From an uncultured Trueperaceae bacterium (lineage in GTDB: Bacteria; Deinococcota; Deinococci; Deinococcales; Trueperaceae), in contig CALCHY010000339.1 in assembly GCA_937907415.1 (NCBI GenBank), positions 1 to 64,000 on the forward strand: a stretch of DNA of 64,000 nucleotides. The letters are read 5' to 3'. The first letter of the stretch is position 1. Each line of letters opens with the position of its first letter. The translations under genes and the position numbers were made by a program. This document shows positions 59,024 through 64,000 of the stretch, one piece after another. The notes under the pieces were generated by a model. The model saw nothing but the letters and a program-made list of their open reading frames with translations, had not been told where the DNA came from and did not search any database.

Positions 59024-60409
59024 CTAGTGCCCGTCGTGGAACTGCTCATGGGCGCCTGCCTCGAACGCGCCCTCTGGGCCGCCGAGTGGCGCGGTGGCGG
59101 CCGCCACCATGGCGAGTTCGCCTTCACTGGCCTCCGTATGGTTGCTGGTGCCTGGCTCGCTTTGGAGGCGCGCGACCCGCACGTAGGCTAGGGCACTGGC
59201 GATGGTGAGGGCGGAAGCGATGGCGAGCGCCAGCTGAGGCCCAGCCTGAACGGCGAGCCAACCGAGCGGGCCAGATGCGATGGCGATGCCCCCGAAGAAC
59301 ACGAGCGAGTGAACGGACAGCAGCGACGAGCGCCTGGCCGACGGAATGGCGTCGTGAAGCAGCGCGTAATGGGGGACGTTGGTGGTCGCCAGTGCGAAAT
59401 AGGTGAGCGACAACCCAACTCCGAGGCCCCAGCCCGACGCCATCGACGCGAAGAGAAACATGGCAAGGCCGCGGATGACGGTACTGGTGCCAGCCAGGGC
59501 GACGCTGCCTCCCGGGAAGCGCTTGCCCCAGCGCATGACGGCGATACTGCCAAGTAGCACCGCCACTCCAGAGGCCGTTCCCAGCACGGCGTACGGTACG
59601 GAGCGACTCGGGTCGTCACCGAAGGTGAACGCGGCGATCGGCTGCCAGAACGTTTCTATGCTCACCATGGCGAGGCCGCTGGCCCCAGCCGCGACGAGCA
59701 GCCAGCGAAGGCTGGGGATGTTGCGCGCCAGCCTGCCTGCGTCGAGCAGGATACCCGGCACCGCACGGACGCCGGTGACGGCGCCGCCTTGAGGTTTGAC
59801 CGGCTCGCGCACGAGCGCGAGCGTGAGGACCCACGTGACGAGCCGCAGCACGATGCCCGCGAACAACGCCACCCCGAAGCCGGCAAGGGGCCACGGCAGG
59901 TCCAGTTGAGCAGTCAGCGTCGGCAAGGCGCCGCCCAGCGCAGTGCCGAGGAGCATGCCGCTCGCCTGGAAGACGTTGACCGTGGCCAGGTGAGGTTCTA
60001 GCTCGACGGCGCTGTCGAGGCGCTTGATCTCGTCAACGTACCAGGCGTCTAGCGCGCCGGAGTGCAGCGCCGAACCGATGCCCTGAAGCAGCGCGTACAA
60101 GAGCGCAAGCGCTGGCCCTGACACGAACAGGAGCGCAACGAACGATGAGAGGGTGAAGAGCTGCGACGCCAACGCTATCGGCCGCCTGCCGATGGCGTCT
60201 GCCATGCCGCCAGTCGGTAGTTCCAACAGGACGACGAGGATGGCCCGCAGCATGAAGGCTAACCCGATGACCCCGAGGTCGAGGCCGCGGCCCGTCATGT
60301 GCAGCACGAGCACCGGCATCGGCACCGCGATGGCGAGCTCGAGCATGCCGACTAAGAAGGCGTAACGGTAGGTGAGCGCCCTCTTGGGGTCGTGTGCTAT
60401 CGAAGGCAC
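59024..60409 (-). CDS. MFS transporter, 12-helix
   Basis: 461 aa, with 12 helices and a hydrophilic tail of 50 residues ending in His-rich HEQFHDGH. Motif A is GGMADAIGRRP after helix 2 (LELPTGGMADAIGRRPIALASQLF). The sequence resembles MFS proteins of the 'multidrug/uncharacterised' type with no clear substrate. GTG 60409 has AGAGGG upstream. It follows rarA on the same strand by 186 bp, and the palindrome at 60573-60588 lies in that gap. Confidence 0.85.
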   Translation of the reverse strand: MPSIAHDPKRALTYRYAFLVGMLELAIAVPMPVLVLHMTGRGLDLGVIGLAFMLRAILVVLLELPTGGMADAIGRRPIALASQLFTLSSFVALLFVSGPALALLYALLQGIGSALHSGALDAWYVDEIKRLDSAVELEPHLATVNVFQASGMLLGTALGGALPTLTAQLDLPWPLAGFGVALFAGIVLRLVTWVLTLALVREPVKPQGGAVTGVRAVPGILLDAGRLARNIPSLRWLLVAAGASGLAMVSIETFWQPIAAFTFGDDPSRSVPYAVLGTASGVAVLLGSIAVMRWGKRFPGGSVALAGTSTVIRGLAMFLFASMASGWGLGVGLSLTYFALATTNVPHYALLHDAIPSARRSSLLSVHSLVFFGGIAIASGPLGWLAVQAGPQLALAIASALTIASALAYVRVARLQSEPGTSNHTEASEGELAMVAAATAPLGGPEGAFEAGAHEQFHDGH

Positions 60410-60572
60410 CTGATCCCTCTTGGCCGCACGTTGCCGCCATGTAATTGCAGGCCCTCAGGGGGAGCGGCCGTACAGCGGGTAGCCCCCAACCCGAACGAGC
60501 GCTCCGTTCGCGCCATCTCGATCTCCTTGTCCTCGGCATCATAGCAACGGGCCAAGTAGCCAGTAAGGGGTG

Positions 60573-60588
60573 CTAGGCAAATGCCTAG
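60573..60588. repeat. Palindrome after rarA, before the MFS gene
   Basis: CTAGGCA-AA-TGCCTAG, a perfect 16-nt palindrome 7 bp after the rarA stop. No U-run follows on either strand, so it could be a repressor site for the MFS gene as well as a weak hairpin. Confidence 0.5.
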
Positions 60589-60595
60589 ACAATCG

Positions 60596-62821
60596 TCATG
60601 TCGCGCGCACGAAGTAGTAGGTCGTACCCCACCGCACCTCGCGGTCGGCCAACTGCAGCATGAACGCTTCCTTGACGGCCGCCAGCTCCCCGGCGCTCAG
60701 GTGCCTGCCCAAGTGATCGGCGTAGGAGGCCCGTTCACCGCCAACCGCGAACCAATCGACGATGGTGCTGCGCGGCAGTCTTCGCTGGTCGTAATACACC
60801 TTGGGCGTTAACCGCACCTGTGAGAAGCCGGCGCTCTCGATGGCCGCCACGACCGACTCGGGGGCCGTCCCTACGCGCTCAGCGGCCCCAACAGCCGTAC
60901 CGGAATAGATGCTCTCCTCGGCCGCGGCAACGCTAGCGGCGAGCGCCGGTCGGTCAGAAAGGTCCACCAACGCATGCAGGCGTTGCGCCCGCCGCCTGTC
61001 GACCTCCGCCAGCACGACGACTCCGCCAGGCGCCATGACCGCCCGCAGGCGCGAGAACGCTGCCTGCAGGTCAGGCAGGGGAGGGAGGGCGGCCAACCAG
61101 CCGCGGCCGTACGCCTCGTCGAAGCGCACCCCGCCAAGCGCATCGGCGTCCAAGTCAAGCACGTCGGTGCGCAACAAGATGGGGCGAGTCAGCTCGGAGA
61201 GGTTGGCCGCCTGGCTCTCCAACTCAACCGCGGCCTTGGCGTCCGGCTCGAGCGCCCAAACCTGACCCTCCGGCGTGCGCCTCACCGCTTCCCAAGTGAT
61301 CAGCCCACTACCTGGCCTCAGGTCGAGCACGACGTGATGCGGGGCGGGCGGCGCTAACTCGAAGAGGTCGTCGCGCACCTCGCCAAGGCGCTGGCCCCGC
61401 GACGAAACCGCCCGCTCGAGCCAGCGCTCGCGCTGCCCGAAGCGCGGAGCGACGGTCATGATCTCCGGGGCGGCCTCCGGTTCGAGCATCGCGGCGAGTT
61501 GCGCTTCCCGGCGCCGCGTCACGTCGGCCGCGATGCTCGCCTCGAAGCCGTTGCCGCTCGGAGCGTAGAAGACCTTGCCCTGCAGCGACTCCGGCAGGTA
61601 CTGCTGCGCCACCCAGTGGTCGCGGTAAGCGTGTGGGTAGGCGTAGCCTGCGCCGTGGCCGAGGGTGTCCTTGTCCCGGCTGCCATCGCGCAGGTGGACG
61701 GGCACCTCCTCCTCGCGCTCGCTCTCGACCGCAGCCAACGCGTCGAAGAACGCCATCGTGCTGTTCGACTTCGGCGCCGTGGCTAGGTACAAGGTCGCTT
61801 GCGCGAGGTGGTAGCGGCCCTCGGGTAAACCGACGTAATCGTAGGCCTGCGCGGCGGCGGCCGTATGGCTGAGGGCCCGTGGGTCCGCCAAGCCGATGTC
61901 CTCGCTGGCGAGGATGAGGAGGCGCCTGAAGATGAAGCGTGGGTCCTCGCCTGCGTAGACCATCTTGGCTAGCCAGTAGAGGGCGGCGTCCGGGTCCGAA
62001 CCGCGCACGCTCTTGATGAAGGCGCTGATGGTGTCGAAGTGAGCGTCGCCCTCCTTGTCGTACAGGACGGCGCGGCGTTGGATGGACTCCTCCGCCACCG
62101 CGATGGTTATCTGGACCTGTCCGTCAACCGGCAGGGTCGTCTCGACGGCCAACTCGAGGGCGTTGAGGAGCGCCCGGGCGTCGCCGTTCGCGACGTTCGC
62201 GAGATGACTCAAGGCCTCTTCGTCGATCTCGACTGCGCGGCGGCCGTAGCCGCGCTCCGCGTCTGCCAGCGCCTGCCTTGCCACGGCGCGGAGGTCGTCC
62301 TCCTCGAGCGGGAGTAGCCGGAAGACGCGGCTGCGGCTCACGAGGGCCTTGTTGACCTCGAAGAACGGGTTCTCGGTGGTGGCGCCGATGAGCACGACGG
62401 TGCCGTTCTCCACCCACGGCAAGAGCGCGTCCTGCTGCGCCTTGTTGAAGCGGTGCACCTCGTCGACGAACAAGATGGTCTTGACGCCTGCGCGGCGCGA
62501 GGACTGCGCCGCCGTGACGGCCTCGCGGATCTCCTTCACGCCGGACAAGACCGCGTTGATGGCCGTGAAGCGCGCACGCGTGGAGTTGGCGATCACGCGG
62601 GCGAGGGTGGTCTTGCCCGTCCCAGGCGGCCCGTAGAGGATGAGCGACGAGAGCTGATCCGCCTCGATGGCGCGCCGCAGCAACCGCCCTGGCCCAAGGA
62701 TGTGACCCTGGCCGATGAACTCAGCCAGGGTCCTTGGCCGCATGCGGGCGGCGAGTGGTTCGGTCGCGGGTGACTCGAAGAGGGATGGGGCGGTGCGGTC
62801 GACTGTCATGCGCTCCGCCAT
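60596..62821 (-). CDS. rarA: RarA/MgsA AAA+ ATPase fused to a methyltransferase-like domain
   Basis: 741 aa, against about 440 for normal RarA. Residues 1-435 are RarA: MRPRTLAEFIGQGHILGPGRLLRRAI, Walker A GPPGTGKT, Walker B ILFVDEVHRFNKAQQDALLPWVE, sensor GATTENPFFEVN, and the C-terminal tetramer region with YPHAYRDHWVAQQYLPE. After residue 480 a class I SAM-fold domain follows: HHVVLDLRPGSGLITWEAVRR (glycine loop), VWALEPDAKAAVELESQA, RTDVLDLDADAL, MAPGGVVVLAEV. Fusions of this type are known in cyanobacteria. RarA acts on stalled replication forks; the role of the second domain is unknown. An alternative ATG is 62809. Confidence 0.9.
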   Translation of the reverse strand: MAERMTVDRTAPSLFESPATEPLAARMRPRTLAEFIGQGHILGPGRLLRRAIEADQLSSLILYGPPGTGKTTLARVIANSTRARFTAINAVLSGVKEIREAVTAAQSSRRAGVKTILFVDEVHRFNKAQQDALLPWVENGTVVLIGATTENPFFEVNKALVSRSRVFRLLPLEEDDLRAVARQALADAERGYGRRAVEIDEEALSHLANVANGDARALLNALELAVETTLPVDGQVQITIAVAEESIQRRAVLYDKEGDAHFDTISAFIKSVRGSDPDAALYWLAKMVYAGEDPRFIFRRLLILASEDIGLADPRALSHTAAAAQAYDYVGLPEGRYHLAQATLYLATAPKSNSTMAFFDALAAVESEREEEVPVHLRDGSRDKDTLGHGAGYAYPHAYRDHWVAQQYLPESLQGKVFYAPSGNGFEASIAADVTRRREAQLAAMLEPEAAPEIMTVAPRFGQRERWLERAVSSRGQRLGEVRDDLFELAPPAPHHVVLDLRPGSGLITWEAVRRTPEGQVWALEPDAKAAVELESQAANLSELTRPILLRTDVLDLDADALGGVRFDEAYGRGWLAALPPLPDLQAAFSRLRAVMAPGGVVVLAEVDRRRAQRLHALVDLSDRPALAASVAAAEESIYSGTAVGAAERVGTAPESVVAAIESAGFSQVRLTPKVYYDQRRLPRSTIVDWFAVGGERASYADHLGRHLSAGELAAVKEAFMLQLADREVRWGTTYYFVRAT

Positions 62822-62863
62822 GCTAGCCGGTAGTTGGCGCGGCGCGTGTGGGCCGCGGTGGGC

Positions 62864-63685
62864 TTAGCGCTTCGGAGCGTACTCCTCGAAGCTGAGCGTG
62901 AACGCTCCAACGTCGTCGCCGTTCCAGGTGCTGACGTACACGAAGTAGGAGCCGGGGTCGAGGGCGATGAACATCATCGAGTCCGTCGCGTAGCCTGACG
63001 CTTCGCTGTAATCGGCGTCGTCGTTGGAGTTCATGAGGTAACCATCGCTCGTGAAGAGGTAGAGGTAAGTGTCGAAGTCGTTGGAGGCAGCGTCGATCCT
63101 CATGACGGTCTTCTCCGTGACTGTGAAGTCGTATCCCTTGCCTGGGCCGGTCCAACCGCCTGGTACGGCGCCATCGTCACTGCTCAACATGCCGGTGACG
63201 CTGCCTGGAACCGTGAGCGACTCCGTGCCAGCGAAGGAGGCGGCGCCCTGCATGACCAACTCGAGCGTATAGGCGCCGAGATCGTAGTCCGCGTAGCCGC
63301 TGACGACTACGGTGTACTTGCCGGAGTAGTCGAGGTAAAGGTCGAGCCGTGACTCGTACGCGTCGCTAGAGAGAGCGTCGCCGTCGTCGTTGTACTCGAG
63401 GCGGAAGCCGTCTGGGTCGAAGACGCTCAGGTAGGTGTCGAAGTCGTAACTGCTCAGCGTGAGCGTCGCGGTGCTACCCGCCTCGCCCTCGAACTGGTAG
63501 AGGTCGACGCGCGAACCGTCCTTGTAGTTCTGGCCGTCCTCCGGCGTCAACTCACCGAAGGCCGGAACCCCGGAAACGAGGAGCGGCAGCTGGGAGACGT
63601 AGTAGTTGGGCACGACGAACGGTCGCTGCGCCGCGGCGGCGGTGACGAGAGTGAGGACGAGCAAGAGCGTTGAACGACGGAGCAT
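62864..63685 (-). CDS. Secreted PPC-domain protein
   Basis: 273 aa from ATG 63685 (AAAGGAA upstream). Signal peptide MLRRSTLLLVLTLVTAAAAQ. Two bacterial pre-peptidase C-terminal (PPC) beta domains follow: the first with VDLYQFEGEAGSTATLTLSSYDFDTYLSVFDPDGF...NDDGD, the second with YDFTVTEKTVMRIDAASNDFDTYLYLFTSDGYLMNSNDDAD. Asp-rich loops may bind Ca2+. There is no protease domain, so it is a stand-alone PPC protein, possibly at the cell surface. Divergent from lepB. Confidence 0.85.
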   Translation of the reverse strand: MLRRSTLLLVLTLVTAAAAQRPFVVPNYYVSQLPLLVSGVPAFGELTPEDGQNYKDGSRVDLYQFEGEAGSTATLTLSSYDFDTYLSVFDPDGFRLEYNDDGDALSSDAYESRLDLYLDYSGKYTVVVSGYADYDLGAYTLELVMQGAASFAGTESLTVPGSVTGMLSSDDGAVPGGWTGPGKGYDFTVTEKTVMRIDAASNDFDTYLYLFTSDGYLMNSNDDADYSEASGYATDSMMFIALDPGSYFVYVSTWNGDDVGAFTLSFEEYAPKR

Positions 63686-63817
63686 GCTTGTTCCTTTCGG
63701 TTGCGAGCTGGCACGGGTCAACTGCGCCGTGACGTTACGGCCGCCTCGAACCACTACTGCCTGCCCCTGCTGCAGGATAGTACGGTAACTGCGATGTTCG
63801 CGGTAGGCTAGACCGTC

Positions 63818-64000
63818 ATGACGAAACCAGACTCGACTCGCCCGGACTCCCCGCGCGCCGCCGCCCGCGCGCGCCTTCGCCCTGGCGGTGGTGGCTCCGC
63901 AGGCAAGGCGCCAGTTGCGCCCTTGACCTTCCAACAACGCTTCTGGCGCGAGGTGCGTGGTTACGCGGAAGCGCTCGTCATCGCGTTCCTCGTCGTGACC
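63818..64000 (+). CDS. lepB: Signal peptidase I, N-terminal part
   Basis: Only the first 61 codons are in the window. A basic Pro/Gly-rich cytoplasmic tail (residues 1-40) is followed by QQRFWREVRGYAEALVIAFLVVT, the start of the first membrane helix; 'WREVRGYAEALVIA' is the typical opening of type I signal peptidases. The catalytic Ser and Lys lie beyond the edge. ATG 63818 has TAGGCT ending 8 nt upstream and no Shine-Dalgarno. Identification rests on this short stretch. Confidence 0.8.
   Translation, partial: MTKPDSTRPDSPRAAARARLRPGGGGSAGKAPVAPLTFQQRFWREVRGYAEALVIAFLVVT

Noticed and set aside
1..64000. tRNA, rRNA, CRISPR arrays, insertion sequences, prophage genes
   Set aside because: Intergenic regions were read on both strands. 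No cloverleaf, repeat-spacer array, transposase or integrase was seen.

Overview
This is a 64 kb stretch of a high-GC bacterial chromosome. It is densely coded on both strands, with short intergenic gaps and many translationally coupled neighbours. I see no rRNA, tRNA, CRISPR array, insertion sequence or phage gene. A beta-barrel protein, a LolA-like protein and many Sec signal peptides indicate a diderm. Three things point to Deinococcota, possibly a Truepera-like lineage: a Cys-His-His CsoR like that of Thermus thermophilus, many start codons with a TANNNT -10 box only 5-8 nt upstream (the leaderless pattern known from Deinococcus), and the general gene content. The taxon is an inference from these features; no database search was possible.

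Layout. 1-2.7 kb: the 5' part of a spermidine-synthase-like gene behind a strong promoter that is followed at once by a terminator-like hairpin, then a Gfo/Idh/MocA oxidoreductase with a sugar isomerase. 2.8-7.8 kb: a TetR-controlled envelope export module (MMPL permease, LolA-like carrier, beta-barrel). 7.9-11.5 kb: AlkD-like repair protein, GAF-GGDEF diguanylate cyclase, CPBP protease. 11.5-16 kb: copper module copZ-csoR-copA under a palindromic CsoR-type operator, then mntH behind a different palindrome. 15.9-18.3 kb: lexA and an imuB-like Y-family gene, with an operator laid over the lexA promoter start region. 18.4-20.6 kb: rRNA methyltransferase, and a TetR gene that lacks a canonical start. 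20.7-24.6 kb: a 28-codon small ORF, an M19 dipeptidase-like protein with altered metal ligands, a GldA-like dehydrogenase and an aldehyde dehydrogenase, followed by a GntR regulator.

25.9-32 kb: CAP-domain lipoprotein and a ribose-type ABC importer (binding protein, hairpin, ATPase, two permeases) with a sugar isomerase. 32-38 kb: DHA2 MFS pump, P1B-4-like metal ATPase with an SmtB-type repressor, and a natural fusion of a ring-cleavage (MhqO-like) domain to an MhqD-like hydrolase, coupled by one base to the repressor gene. 38-44.7 kb: peptide-type ABC importer without ATPases, a nitrilase, a divergent RraA-like gene and a class III aminotransferase, a plausible amine or amino-acid catabolic block. 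44.8-49.3 kb: NHLRC2-like thioredoxin/NHL protein, a YbhN-type membrane protein coupled to a GT1 glycosyltransferase. 49.4-56.8 kb: deaminase, second DHA2 pump, and a TetR-regulated heterodimeric ABC exporter with one degenerate ATP site.

56.9-64 kb: hexameric tyrosine-coordinated heme protein, nagB, HD-domain phosphohydrolase, an MFS protein, a RarA ATPase fused to a methyltransferase-like domain, a secreted PPC-domain protein, and the start of lepB.

Most of the window is ordinary housekeeping, transport and catabolism. The best leads are regulatory: several well-formed palindromes lie exactly where repressors should act. Other leads are the fused or altered enzymes. I did not find one large, clearly undescribed multi-gene system.
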